Below, piece by piece: positions 1 through 12,064 of a stretch of 64,000 bases of DNA (position 1 is its first letter; every line of letters starts with the position of its first letter). The stretch is from Zoroaster sp. YZ-2022 (taxonomy: Eukaryota; Echinodermata; Asteroidea; Forcipulatida; Zoroasteridae). Where the stretch lies: the NCBI GenBank assembly GCA_029582265.1, contig CM055816.1, positions 95,940,809 through 96,004,808 on the forward strand, given 5' to 3'. Under the pieces are notes generated by a model. That model was given only the letters and a program-made list of their open reading frames with translations, did no database searches and was not told the origin of the DNA. A program made the position numbers and the translations under genes.

Positions 1-478
1 AGACTACCGTAAAACTTCAGCCTAGAAAAAAATAAGTTTAAAGTAATTGAGTTGTTACATGAGTTATATGGTTATAAAAGGGCGGGGATCAATGCTGTGT
101 GAGAAGTTTCATAAAACATCCATGATTTTGCTTTGGAAAAGTCTCAAAAGTTTGACTTAAAGTTACATCATCACAATGCACACTAGGCCATTAGATTTAA
201 AGACTTGTGCATCCTAGTAACCATTTGTGAAGTGCAGCAAGCAGCTAGCGTCATTAGCAACCTTTTGTTAAATGCAGCGTGCAGCTAGTGTCTTCAGCAA
301 CTATCCTTGAGCGTTTCCCACACTCACAGCACCGGCCTTCAATCATCTTCACACCACCCCTGATCACTCCCACAAAGTCGGCACCCATCCCCAGATGGAA
401 CTTTAGGAAAGCGGACTGGGTCAAGTTCAGAGAAACAACTTGCATGAGATCTCCCTGATCTATGTACCACCAATACCA
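1..478. other. No gene seen
   Basis: No coding pattern, repeat end or RNA gene could be supported here. The short reading frames have no recognisable domain. Confidence 0.5.
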
Positions 479-2790
479 ATATCAATGAAGCCTACTCAAG
501 CTTTACCAAAGCTCTGAAAAGCGCTGCAAAAGAATGCATACCAAGTGCTACATCCCAACATGGGACGAAGAATGTGACTTACTCTGTACAAAATTCACTG
601 AATCAGAACGCCCGGACGAAACAAACCAATCAGCAACAGACCTCATAGACCACTTGGACAAAAAATCGTCAAGAACGCTGGATTGACACTGTCACCAATA
701 TTGATCTCACACATTCCTCTAGGAAGGGGTGGAATACAATCAAGCGCCTCACTGGAAAATCGACAGCCAAGTCTAACTGCCCTATAGCACCAAACTCAAT
801 TGCTAAACAAATAGTAGCCAATGGTGTATACAAAAATCCTAACAAGGCCTTCAAGCGCAAAATCACTAAGGAACTCAAAGAAACAAAACTGCTGCCATCG
901 GACAACAACTTGGCAATAAGATTTTCCTTGGATGAACTGAATGCCGCCTTGCCAAAAATTAAGCTAGGAAAGGCTCCCGGTCCTGACGGCATTCATAATG
1001 AGTTTTTGAAGAATATCGGCGGGGTCATGATAGCCTGGCTCCTCAACTTGCTCAACACGTGCTTCTGCAACAGACTGATCCCAAAAAATGTGGCGCAGAG
1101 CCTCCATTGTTGCTTTACTTAAACCAGGTAAACCAGACAATTCACCGTCAAGTTACCGGCCAATAGCACTGCTATGTACCACCTACAAACTAATGGAACG
1201 GTTAATCCTCACCAGGATCAATCCGATTGTGGACCCTCTTCTACCACATGAACAGGCAGGCTTTCGACAAGGCCGTTCAACAGTCGACCAAGTTGCACTG
1301 CTTACCGAAACTATTGAACAAGCCTTTGACAAGGGACACGTCACTGGTGCCATCTTCCTAGATCTCACCGCAGCATTACGACACCGTGTGGCACCATGGC
1401 CTACACCTCAAACTCCAGAAGATGCTCAAGTGTACGTACATGGTGGACTTCATAATGGAACTTCTCTACAGCAGATCTTTTACCTTGTCCACCAGTGACA
1501 GCCAACGAAGTCGACCATTCAGACTAAAAAATGGTGTTGTCCAGGGCTCTGTACTTGCTCCATGTATGCAGATGATGCTGCTCTGACTGCTTCAGCCAAA
1601 ACCTTTGAAGAAGTGGAAGAGTCACTCACTACTGACATGGCACTGGTGTGTAGATACCTGGAGAACTGGCGTCTAAAGCTGTCGATAAACAAAACAGTAT
1701 GCTCCACCTTCCACATCCGCAACTACTGTGCTAACTACAGCTTAAAGGTCAAACTACCACAGGATACTCTACTGAAATTTGAACGCCACCCGATATACCT
1801 GGGAGTATGCCTGGTTCGCAGCCTGACATAAAGAAGCATATCCAGAAACTGAAATAATAATAATGTGTGGACTTATATAGCGCACGTATCCACCAACTGA
1901 GTGGTGCTCAAGGCGCATTATATTATTACCCCTGCTCATAAATCATTCCTGATGGAGAGAAGCAATTATGGTAAAGTGTCTTGCTCAAGGACGCAAGCAC
2001 CACGGTCACGGCTGGGATTCGAACCCACATTCTGACGACTCTGCCATCAGAACACAAATCCGAAATGCAATGTCTCTGCCAAGGTAGCCCTCCTAAGAAG
2101 ACTGGCCAGCCTATCCTGGGGTGGATCCTTCCAGGTCCTGCAAACCTCTACAATGGCTCTTGTTTACGCGCCTGCTGAGTACTGTGCTCCTGTCTGGTGT
2201 CGGAGTGCTCACACCCGCCTGGTTGACACGGCACTCAATGAAGCTATGCGAACGATAACTGGCTGTATTCGCAGTACCCCAGTAGCTTTCCTTCCACACT
2301 TGGCTGGTGTTGATCCTCCAGATATCCGTCGCAACAAACAGTCACTCCGACTCTACCGCCATGCTTCAGATGAAAACCACCTGCTACACGAAGTGTTGTA
2401 TGACTCACAAGCACCGACAAGGTTGAAATCTCGTTGCCCACTCCTTACATATGTGTCAGAACTGAACCAAAACCTACAAAGGACTACTGTCACAGTCCCA
2501 GCTCATCTACAGTCCTATCTGCCAGTCCATTCTGCTCGACCACCAGGCTGTGAGCTTCCGAGAAAGGCCTGGGTCCAGCTTAACAGACTTCGTATCGGTA
2601 CAGGCTGTTTTGCCGATACGATGAAGAAAATGGGTTGAAGGACACAAACGTGTGTGTGGTGCCGTGCAGACAGCAGACCACATCTTGACCAGCTGCCAGT
2701 CACATAGCCCTCCTTGCAACATCACGGAAACCGACAATCCTAGCGTCATAGACTACCTGATGATGACTAAATGGTGAACCACTGGATGAT
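479..2790 (+). pseudogene. Non-LTR retrotransposon (LINE) reverse transcriptase, 5'-truncated and broken
   Basis: The relic starts in the linker before the reverse transcriptase (RT), near 479; the endonuclease is missing. RT blocks follow in order but in shifting frames: GKAPGPDGIHNEFL at ~967-1008, a SYRPIALL block at ~1150, a GFRQGRST block at ~1258, a FLDLTAA block at ~1353, GVVQGSVLAP at ~1532, and the catalytic box as MYADDAAL at ~1562. The C-terminal stretch with AEYCAPVWCRSAHTRL (2,170-2,640) is typical of jockey/CR1-like LINEs. In the living element the protein copies its own RNA at a nicked target. Frame changes near 1,095, 1,375 and 1,560, and a SINE insertion at ~1,848-2,047, show it is dead. 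The 3' end near 2,790 is marked by a purine-rich 'gaaagaagaagaagc' tail. Confidence 0.88.
1848..2047 (-). mobile_element. tRNA-derived SINE inserted in the LINE
   Basis: Read on the minus strand, a pol III B-box-like GGGTTCGAATCCC (~2,010-2,025) is followed by CTTGAGCAAGACACTTTACC and then by a segment ending in TATATAAGTCCACA and an (ATT)n tail at 1,850-1,865. This layout (tRNA-like head, conserved body, short microsatellite tail) is the common invertebrate SINE plan. The A box is not clear, so the head is probably truncated. It interrupts the RT C-terminal coding region of the LINE. Confidence 0.7.
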
Positions 2791-4107
2791 GGTGTATACG
2801 AAAGAAGAAGAAGCAACCTTCTATGCGACAGTGCAGCTTGCAACAGCAGTTAGTATAGATTTATCATCAAAACCATAGTTGTGGTCAACATGTTAAAATG
2901 CACCCAGTTATTATTATTCACTACATTTCAAACACTTCAGGTTGGTTGTCTGTTGAGGACTACGGGGGGGGGGTGGGACTAAAGTTCTGGGCAAATTTTG
3001 CATCCCCACTTTACATTTCAAGCCATAAAATAAACAATTAAAACTTTAAAATTAATAATGTCTTCAAAATTATTGGAATTGTTTTGTACACGTTTTTTTT
3101 TTCAGAAGGGAGGGGGCCCAACTGCACTAAGGAGAGTCTTGTGTCTTCCCCAAGAGTAGTGTCCTCATCTGCTAACAGCATTTATTTCAACCTTCAACAT
3201 TAATGTTGTTAAACCATAAAAAATTATAGCAAGGTTAAACCTACATGTAATGTACATGTACAGCGCGTACTGCTCATCCATAGTACTAGTGGCCAGGCCT
3301 AGCTACTAGTTATGATCACAATTTGGCGAAGAGGCGTGCACGCGTGGCAAACGAAATACGCGCTACATACAATGTGATACTTTTGCCAACCAGAGCAACA
3401 TGTATACAATGTGATACACTCTTGGCCTAACTTGGCATACAACCTAACTTGACAGCAACCTAAACATACAGTATACAGCATGTAGTCCAATATATTGTAC
3501 ATGTACATAGTACATGTATACGTACGTATAAGTACGTTAACTACTGCAAACGGATTCGAATGTTTTTTCAGAAGTATTAAAAATATAAAATATCTTCCTA
3601 TAAATATGAAAGTTACACACGTATTTAATCAATTAATTGTTCATACATGTAGATGCATTGTCTCTGCTTCCATCAATCTGGTGGAAATCCTCAGAAACCC
3701 GAAATTCAAATTGACATGTCCGTATGTAGATTATACGCTCAGTCGTATAAGTCACGTATACAGCAGCTGCACCACTACTACACAAACTTACTGGAAATTG
3801 TTTTTCGGTAAAAGATATTAAAAATATTAATTGTCGTCCTACGTACCTGAAAGTTACATAAGTATTAATTAATAATGAATAACTTCATCGCTTTTAATGG
3901 AATCAATCCGTAAAATCATGCTATGTGTAGGAGATTGTCATGTCAGCCTTTGACCTTTTCACCTCCAAAACAATCCCAACTTCCCCAAGGGCAACCCCCC
4001 ACCCAAGTTACAAGTCCAAATGTCACTTCTGACTCAAGTTACGGTCCAGAAACTACAGTGCCCGAGGACGCCGTAGGCAATGACAATACCCCTTTAGCCA
4101 TTGGGGC
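2791..4107. other. No supported gene; palindromic TACATGTA-rich patch
   Basis: The stretch holds a G-run near 2,963 and a patch of overlapping TACATGTA/TACGTACG palindromes at ~3,488-3,540. A 64-codon frame at 3,923-4,117 is proline-, threonine- and serine-rich and resembles nothing I recognise. Confidence 0.45.
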
Positions 4108-4312
4108 TGAGGGGTAATAAAAGGGAAGGGGATTGGATAGTTTTGTAATAAAAGGGAAGGGGATGGGAGGGATGGGGAAGGGTTGTGGTATAAGGGAAAG
4201 GAATTAAGGGGAGGGGGTTGGGTGGGGTTGTGGAATGAGGGAAGGGGAGGGGGTTGGGTGGGGCTGTGGGGTTGCGGAATGAGGGAAGAGGAGGGTAGGA
4301 AGATGGTGTCCT
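4108..4312 (+). repeat. G-rich degenerate tandem repeat
   Basis: About 200 bases of repeated 'aagggaaggggatggg / gagggggttgggtgggg' units on the plus strand. Many runs of three to five Gs lie a few bases apart, so G-quadruplex formation is plausible on this strand. Confidence 0.75.
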
Positions 4313-6197
4313 GATGACAATTTGTTATTTATTAATTATTTTTATTTTTAACAGTAAACAATTTGTTTACCATTTATTGACTGATTTATTTATTAATGTT
4401 TTAAACGTAGTATGGTATTGGAGTTTACTAGAGTGTTAAACAGGTGTGATTTGTCCATGACATTAAAAAAATGATTATTAACAATGTAAATATAAAGGGT
4501 CAAAGTTGAAGTTGATGTGTTGTATAAGCATTATTTTTAGGTTTTAAGTCTTGCCTAAACCTCTTGAAGGAATACAAAATTTCTCACAAAAACCAAGCAG
4601 TAGCATGACAATAAACTATAAATAAAATGTTACTTTCATTAGCCAATGCCTGGCCGTAGTCCTAGATCAACCCATTGCTACATTTAGCTATAATTCAGTA
4701 CATACATATTTATAACATGAAACTATTTGAAAGGAAAATATGTTGGAGCAGAGCTTTGTAATTTGACAATAGCAATTGAAGAGTAAAGTATCATACAATC
4801 ATGAGAGAGACCAACATTAAACACACACAAGCTAATGACTTAAACATACAATAAACAGTTCAAAATTGTTACAAATCAGTCACAAAAAATCATCTAAACT
4901 TCGCATATTTTAAATTCTAGTGATAAAGAGTAGTCACCAAAGTGTTTGGTCTGAGGTTAAGGCAATCTAGCCCGTAGCAACCATTTTGTCCATCTCAGAA
5001 ATTGGTCATACTTTGTAAAGACTCAAACTTATTGTAATTTCATATCTGTATTGCGTAGTCTGGTTATCTGCATATATGTTACATTCAAATTACAACATAG
5101 AGACAGGGCACCACACGCACTAAATCGTATGTGAAAAATGGAAATCCTAATATGGACACATACTTATTATACTGAAATATGGGCCTTCAGTTGGTAGGTA
5201 AAACATCCGAATAATTATTTATGGCTCCACGTCTGAAAGTACTTGTTACATTATACTAAACATCTGTATCAAATTTGATGCTTTTATGAAAAGTGCACAA
5301 TTTTTCTACATATTATCCGCTGGACTACCTGGTCCTGGCGCTGGCGTGTGAGCGAAGTTTGCAAGTTCCTAAACACACACGTAACAATTTGTTTCTATTG
5401 GCTGATATGATAATCTCCTACACAGCGCGTAATGAGTCTTCCTATTGGCTGAAAAATGACGATTCTATACATACGAGCCTGTGCAGGCCTACATACAATA
5501 ACTATGTATACATAGTGAGTGATCCGACTGTGGGCAGTAATACGTCTTTTAATCAGTTGTTTAAAGCCTAAAATTTAAAACAATAAATCTAGACCTACTT
5601 AAAAAAATTATGACTGGTTGGAGCAGAATGGTGATGGAGCAGAATGGTGCCATCTATTTATTCGACTGAGAGCAAACTATTGGTGAATGTTTTACCTCGG
5701 AAAAGCTTCCGAAATCTTTGACATGTTTTGTTTTGTGGAATTAAATTCTATGGATTAATACCTGTGGCGGGGAATCTCAGCTCAGAAATAATGCTTTCGG
5801 CATTAAATAAATAGCGGTCGGGTATGTAAATTAAAAAGAAAAACTGTTTTAAAAAGTGAGGCCTGTTTGCAGGGTGCATTTGTGCTATACGCCCGCCTAC
5901 TGAACAGATTTCTAAAAATAAAACGGCCAAGGCGGAAAGTCGGAACTGAAATTTAATATCGGATTTTCCAAATCGTAAGGACGGATTTTCGACAAAAGTC
6001 GGAAGAATCTCATCCCTGGTTTCGCGAGATGGCCAATCGTGCATATACCCTTCGACAAGAAATCAACGAGCTGGTAAGCATGACACTGTACAGGAAAAAA
6101 TTAACCCATGTAAATAAACAAAACCAGTACCACCTTCAAATACATGTATAATTGTTTAAAACTGTTGGCTTATGTTTTAATCAAACTTTCCAATAAG
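4313..6197. other. No supported gene
   Basis: AT-rich sequence without a recognisable domain, transposon end or RNA gene. Frames at 5,293-5,571 and 5,748-6,044 have no family resemblance. Confidence 0.5.
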
Positions 6198-6690
6198 AAA
6201 AAGGAGAAGTGGGACTACCCTTTTGGAACAGGCCCAGTTGTAAGTTCTCTTGATGCTGCACTCAAGAGACACAAAGTTGAGCGTCAAGCTTACCATGGCA
6301 AAGCCTTTGTTGGCAACCATGTACATAAGTGTTGTCAGGTGAGTGAGCCGAAAATTATCTACTGTTCATGCGATGATTTAAATTTGTGTATTGGGAGGAT
6401 ACATATAGTCATAAATGTTGTATAATTAAGGTTTAACTTTGATACAAATATTATTACCTCCTAAACAGAGTCATGTTATCACTGATTTGACGTCGTAAAG
6501 CTCTTGAAAGTAAGGATTACGATGACATTCCTGTAATCTGCCATCAAGAGCTTATCCGGGAAACTGCACTTATGGGAAGCAAATTTGAAGAAATATTTCA
6601 TAAATTTGCAGACACACACTACGCAATCAACCACGCAAAGGCTTTGACACAAGACACAAGACCTAAAGTGTATTGTTAAGTACAAATAAT
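6198..6690 (+). pseudogene. N-RAG-like gene, copy A: two 3'-half exons
   Basis: Exon 6,198-6,338 is open, starts after an AG, ends at GTGAGT, and encodes a peptide with VERQAYHGKAFVGNHVHKC. It matches exon 8 of copy B (VRRQAYYSNTFVGNHVNKC at 17,835-17,987) with the same phase and donor position. The next exon begins at 6,469 after 'ctaaacag'. It contains an in-frame TAA early on, then MGSKFEEIFHKFADTHYAIN, matching MIANKFSELFHLFANCHNVY in copy B exon 9. The last exon begins after 'tttacag' at ~6,778 but is cut at 6,791 by a Harbinger element and resumes at 10,538. No 5' exons were found upstream, so this is a truncated, dead copy. Confidence 0.8.
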
Positions 6691-7119
6691 TTGGTCCATT
6701 GTATTTTTAAAAAGCATATGTACCTGCACAAATAAATACACTCTCAAAACATTCTCAAAAACTTTACAGATGCATGCATCAAAACATTCCTGGGGGTGTT
6801 TCATAAAACTTTACAATTAATTTTATCTCCAAATAATCAATCTTATCTCCAAACAATCAATCTTAAACTCCTCAAATTTACAATTAATCTTATCTCTGTT
6901 TCATAAAGCAATTTAAGATTAATATCAATCTTAACTGTACTCTCCAATCGATCTTAGCCCTACACTTGATCCAAATCAATCGTAGAATCAAAACAATTAA
7001 TCTTAAGTCTCATGTGACAATTTGGCAGAAAATTTAACAGCACTTAAATTCAACACAGCTGCAATTTCAGTTATTTGAGGTGGTAAGCATACACGTTATC
7101 GCGACAAATTAGGGCGTTT

Positions 7120-7413
7120 CAACTTCTTGTACGGGAAAATCGATGTGCTTTGCACAGGGAGAGGGTTTTCAGAGATAGGAAGAACCCACTAGATGAATTT
7201 GATGATGTGCAGATGTTCAAAAAATATCGTTTTACACGGTTTGGATGCATGCACATCATTGATTTGTTCGAGGCAGGCTTGCAACATCCAACAAGGCGAA
7301 ACAGAGCACTACCAGCAAGTTTACAGGTATTCATCGCCCTCAGATTCTATGCCACAGGATCTCTCTTCGACTGTGCAAGTGAGATGCACCCTGTATTTTC
7401 ATCTATGCCTTGA
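7120..7413 (+). pseudogene. Harbinger transposase, N-terminal fragment
   Basis: The frame contains RVFRDRKNPLDEFDDVQMFK and later PTRRNRALPASLQVFIALRF. This is the conserved N-terminal region of HARBI1-like transposases, ahead of the DDE domain. Coding resemblance ends near 'ATGSLFDCA', where a GTGAGA donor could mark an exon end at ~7,378. The catalytic DDE exons that should follow are not found in the rest of the element. Confidence 0.85.
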
Positions 7414-7818
7414 AGATATAGATAGTCATTATTTGTAAATGCACCATTACACACACCCTCTGAGAAATAAAGATAAAGTGGCAAAAACGTTGCTGTTAAA
7501 TGTGAACTTCATTCCTGAGTTGTCTATACTTATTATTAACACTCATTAAACAGTAACTTCATTTGTTAACAGATAAATAGATGGAATGTACAGTTAAAAC
7601 ACTCTCAGAGTATTTAAAAACAACCATCTCTGGACCAAACAGAATGCATTAAAGGGTCTTTGAAATTTACATTTTTAAATCTTTGAACAACAATTCTCAG
7701 AATTAACATCACTGTGCTCCCTTTTTATTGCAGACATAAGTTTGCTATTGCAAAGAGTTGAAAAGTGTTGAGGCAGTTAATGATTGTAGATATCAAGATT
7801 CCTCTCTGGACATCCAAA

Positions 7819-8990
7819 TTATTTCATTAGATCAACCTTTTCCTGCTCAATTTTCAACAACTCCTCAATCTCATGGCTTCTTGTGCGTGATGCCTTTGGT
7901 TGTGGTTTTTGTTTGAATTCTTTGTCATGAAAGAAGGTGCTGCTGTTGTTGTCGTTGTTGCTGCAGCTGCTGCTACTTGACTGTTTCCTGGGAAGGAACT
8001 CCAGTGAGACTTGTGTCAGTTGTGAATCTTGAGATTCTGAATCATGAAAAGAAAAAAAAATTATACCAAAAGATGTCATTTCTATGAGATCATCTTTCTT
8101 AAACCTTTTGTAAAATATACAGTAATGATTGATAATTGTATAAATTACTTAAAGTTTCTGAACTCAAGAATGTCAAAGCAAAGTTGAACCTTTTTTTAAA
8201 GTCCCAAATATTTTGAATAATCAACAAAATATAATGCTTCTTTTGCGAGAGCAGACAGTTGGACAGTGAAACCTACATAAGTGCAGTGGTATTAGGTGAA
8301 AATACAGCATGTTCACCTAATACCACTGCACTTAATTTTAAGTTACTGGGTCTTACCTCCTGCACACTTTCAGAAGGCAAAGGATTTGTCTCTGACTCCT
8401 GTCCATAGATTCCAAATTTAGTTTGAGGAGACAGGGCATCTAGCACATCTTCAAAAGTGTCATCAACAGGGATGGGCCACCTCCTGAAAATATTTAAAAT
8501 TTTTGTAAATAGTAATTCTTTTATGGAAGAAAATTACATTTGGGAAAATTTTGCATTAAATTTAGTTATCATGTTGTCACACTTTTAGAAATTCTGTACA
8601 TAGTATCGTATCATTATGTTTGACCCACTGTATAATTACATGTACAGGCATATATATTGAACTGTGCACATGTAAAAATGCTTACATATACCTCATCAGC
8701 AGCAGGCACGGATCCAGTAGCAGGCATACGCAAAAGTTTATGTTTTTCGTTTTAAAACAGCATCATCTGTCAAAAGTTTTTTGGTCTTTCGGCAGAAATC
8801 GGGCGATGCAACTTAAAGTAAACTTCAAAAATCAGAGAACTGCAAGTCAACCGAATTAAAAAAACAATTAAAACATTTACCCTTTGGGAGCAGTGTCCTG
8901 CCTTTCCAAAGAGTATCTTGGAATTTTCCTTCACAAATCCAGCAAGAACACGCTTCTCGGTTGTTGTAAAATTCTTGTTTCTTGGTTTTT
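7819..8990 (-). pseudogene. Harbinger-associated Myb/SANT-like protein, three minus-strand pieces
   Basis: Read on the minus strand from 8,990, the first piece (8,990-8,880) encodes RNKNFTTTEKRVLAGFVKEN, the start of a Myb/SANT-like DNA-binding domain typical of the second Harbinger protein. The second (8,483-8,340) encodes an acidic linker with RWPIPVDDTFEDVLDALSPQ. The third (8,079-7,819) encodes a serine-, asparagine- and lysine-rich tail with a short helical KIEQEKVDLMK end. In the family this protein binds subterminal DNA and helps bring the transposase to the nucleus. Exon borders between pieces were judged only by resemblance. Completeness is uncertain. Confidence 0.6.
8279..8333. repeat. 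Perfect 22-bp hairpin
   Basis: Arms 8,279-8,300 and 8,312-8,333 are perfect inverted copies (starting AAGTGCAGTGG) around an 11-base loop. It lies in an intron of the Myb-like gene inside the Harbinger element. Confidence 0.9.
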
Positions 8991-9419
8991 CAGTGTTCTT
9001 TCCCAGAAATGAAACAAAAGAAACAATTTTGATTTATGGTTTTAGTTTTAGTACTTTTAAAAATTAATAAACACTTCCAAATTTCTTTGAATCAGCCTGT
9101 CAGCTGATCGTTTTTGTTGCTAAAGCAGTAAGTTACATCCCACTACAAAATGTAATGTGTAAACCAGGGATGTATGATTACCAATTACAATTAATTCACA
9201 CCTAGTGACACTTTGATCACTGGAATAGGAAAATTATATATTATCATTTTAAGTTGACTGGCTTTCAGCAGATATAATTCTGAAAAGAAAAACAAACGAT
9301 ATAAAATTTACTTAAATTATTTATGTAAGATTTACTCAGTTAATAATGAAGTTTGCCCACATGACCCAGGTCCAAACAACAAAATGTTTTATTTCAAGAA
9401 AACACAAAGTGCCACATCG

Positions 9420-9800
9420 CCCCATTCTAGGGCCAATATACAAAATGGAACAATTTTTCATTTTTCCAACTTTGATGATCTAATTATTACAACCTAAATC
9501 TTAGTAATTAGGTAACCTTGCCCAAGCAGACACTTTTGTCATAAAATCCATTATTCTGGGATATCTCACTTTGAAAAGTTCGAAAAAAAATTCAAAAAAC
9601 AAAACAAAACAAAACAATTTCACCAAAACTAAAAATCTCACACTTTATGCTAAAAGTGTCTGCTTGGGCAAGCTTATTACGTGTTCACAAAATTTTAGAT
9701 TGTAATAATAATTAGTAGATCAAAAGTTGAAACAATCGCTCCATTTTTGTACATGTGGTGCTGGGGCCAAGGATTTGGAGGGAGTCCAGTGTATTGCCAG
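9420..9800. mobile_element. Imperfect foldback (MITE-like) element
   Basis: CTTGCCCAAGCAGACACTTT (from ~9,522) is inverted as AAAGTGTCTGCTTGGGCAAG (to ~9,671). Outer parts also pair, for example the 'cccattctagggcc' and 'gccagaatggggc' areas near 9,421 and 9,798. The middle is A-rich. It is nested in the Harbinger copy. Confidence 0.65.
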
Positions 9801-9858
9801 AATGGGGCTAAATCAGTAAGTGCCACATAAAAGTTTCCTTGAATTGAATTTCATCGTT

Positions 9859-9907
9859 GTTTAATGAATTGTTTTATTTCAAGTTGAAATAAAACAATTC
9901 ATTAAAC
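9859..9907. repeat. 23-bp hairpin with 3-base loop
   Basis: Arms 9,859-9,881 and 9,885-9,907 (starting GTTTAATGAATTG) are exact inverted copies with loop AGT. Such a tight, long palindrome normally decays quickly, so it is likely recent. Confidence 0.9.
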
Positions 9908-10537
9908 GATAACCAAAATTTTACTTTTTAATTATGTAATATTTAACTGCATCAAAATTGATACCAGGAAGTCAAACTAACTTAACCACTACATAGCTAA
10001 AACTTCAGCTACACCCAGCAAAATATGTGCACCGTATCAGCAGCAGTATTTTGATGGGGCACTAAGCACCGCTACTGGCGCTAGCCCCGTCGCTGTCGCT
10101 TGCCGATTCATGCTGCTATAAAAACAGTGTAAATCAAAATAACGAATCCCATATTTTTACATGAAGGAAAGCTTCGTCAACCCTGTATGCATTGAGTCAT
10201 ATTATAAGTGTATAAACCTCCTTATCTAATATAACTTATCAAAAATTGAATACATTTTCTACTCACCACTCACACTGAAAAACAAGATGGCCGACTTCAG
10301 AAAAAGTTTTGACAGCTGAAAAGTTGTTCTAGGTCAAAGGTTGCGCTTTAGCCTCTGTCAATATTATTGAAGTCTTAAGATACAATTAATATTAATCTTA
10401 TTTTAAGCTCGATCAAACTTTTGCCAAGATTGATTTTATGAAACAGAATTTTACAATTAATTGTGGTCTAAGAATAATTCGGATTTAAGATTAATAGTTA
10501 AGATTATTGTCTCATGTTCTTTATGAAACACCCCCCT

Positions 10538-10829
10538 GATGACGTAAAGGAAAACATTTCCAAATGCATCAATCACACCAAAAATGCACTTACTAGAGGA
10601 TCACGCAGTTGATCAGCTGACTCAATTTGGTGGGGGCTTCGGATTGATGAACGAGCAAGGTGGAGAGTTAATCCACACAGAATTCAACCGGACAGGCCGT
10701 GCAGTTGACGGAATGAGGGATGACGTCAAGCGTCTCATGACAGTGATGAGCCGCCATCACCTCTCCACAACCCCTGAAGTGCAAGCCAGAGTAATATCAA
10801 AACGAAGCAGAACGAAATTGAAAGAATGA
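10538..10829 (+). pseudogene. N-RAG-like gene, copy A: last exon after the Harbinger insertion
   Basis: Immediately after the transposon the sequence resumes with 'gatgacgtaaag', matching 'ctgataagagc' in the last exon of copy B (18,440). It then reads MHLLEDHAVDQLTQFGG, followed by GGFGLMNEQGGELIHTEFN, then a basic C-terminus ending at a stop at 10,829. Copy B has MHILEEHVLPFIKRT and GLGLLGEQGGESMHAVFN at the same place. The frame of the first ~14 codons differs from that of the MHLLEDH part, so an indel lies near 10,580. Confidence 0.82.
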
Positions 10830-12064
10830 TAAAAAAAATATCCTGCTTGTGTTACAATGCACGTACGTCCCCAATAATTATTTTGGAAATATAATTAATA
10901 TAGGCCCTACTTGTAATACAATTATTAAATGTGATGGCTTTTTTGTGCTGTTTCACCGGGGAACTCTTTGAAAAAATATAAAAATATATATATAGACACA
11001 AGTTGCTTACAGTTTAATTATTATTTTAAAAGTGTGTTATTAATAAAAGTGTCTTGTTTAATTTCTTCAATACAATGCACATTGCTTAATTTTATAAATA
11101 TTGGATGCTTATTGATGGCAATTACAATTAGTTCAACCAAATTATCAGTTGATATCCTCATCATTCACAATCATACAATCATCAAGGAACTAATGTGAGT
11201 GTGTATACTGTGAAAATAGTCTGGTCCGTCTGCGCCATGGCCGTCAGATACGCTAATGTGACGGCGTGTGTCCGGACAAGACCAACATGGATGCACGCGT
11301 CCAAATGTAATTTCAACGAAAAACCATCCATTTCAATCACAATCAATCCATAAGTTTAAGAATCTACAATAGCCCCAATTGTATGTAATAGCTTTTCTTT
11401 TTTGTGATGGAAAGTGCATTTTCCATTTGAAAGTGTTTTAATCGTACCACAAAAGACATTATTTGTAACCACCCTGACAGTCGTAAAAAACGTTATCAGT
11501 GCTCCAGAAACCACAGTTACGCGTTGTAATACCATGATGAAAACACCCCAAATCTGGTATTATTGAACAATACTTACCACTGTCCGAACATTGTTAGCCG
11601 GAGATGTGGTTTGGAAAGTCTTCATTTCTAGACTGCCGTGATAGTTTTTCATGGGAAAACTTGGATTTCCGAAATAATTTTTTTTATAACTCGTTTTATG
11701 GTGCCTTTATTCGTCGCGCTTAGTACGGACGGCGATTTTACAGAAAGTCAATTGACCATAAAAAATGTTTGCAAAAACATTAACCTGAACATATTTAAAT
11801 CGGAGAAAATTATAAGAAGTAAATAAATACATATTCAGACATTTAATAGCCTTTTAAGATCTTACCAATTTATTTCATGATTTAAAAAAATGAAAAAAGA
11901 CACCCGAAAACGACTGTAAATAGCTACGCCTAACTGCTCGAGGTAAACATAAACTCGCGTAAGTCTTTTCGCGTAATTTTAAATAACCGACACATAACGT
12001 TGAGGGCGGGCTCTTTTTTCTAGATCGGGCCCGGACACACCGCTGTTTGCAATGAGTGCGGTTA
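10830..12064. other. No supported gene
   Basis: AT-rich spacer. Short frames at 10,968-11,198 and 11,638-11,826 show no family resemblance. Confidence 0.5.

Larger units (their letters stand above)
6789..10537. mobile_element. PIF/Harbinger-type DNA transposon inside copy A
   Basis: The ends are inverted: GGGGGTGTTTCATAAA at 6,792 and TTTATGAAACACCCCC ending near 10,535. Flanking bases suggest a CCT (or CT) target duplication at 6,789-6,791 and 10,535-10,537. Subterminal copies of AATCAATCTTA and TTAAGATTAAT are scattered within ~150-200 bp of each end, as expected for transposase-binding sites. Inside are a transposase exon on the plus strand and a Myb/SANT-like gene on the minus strand, the usual two-gene plan of Harbinger. 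The catalytic part of the transposase is missing, so the copy could not move by itself. Confidence 0.85.

Noticed and set aside
2005..2030. A tRNA gene (GGTTCGAATCC on the minus strand)
   Set aside because: Only a B box is present. The cloverleaf is absent and the context is a SINE with an (ATT)n tail.
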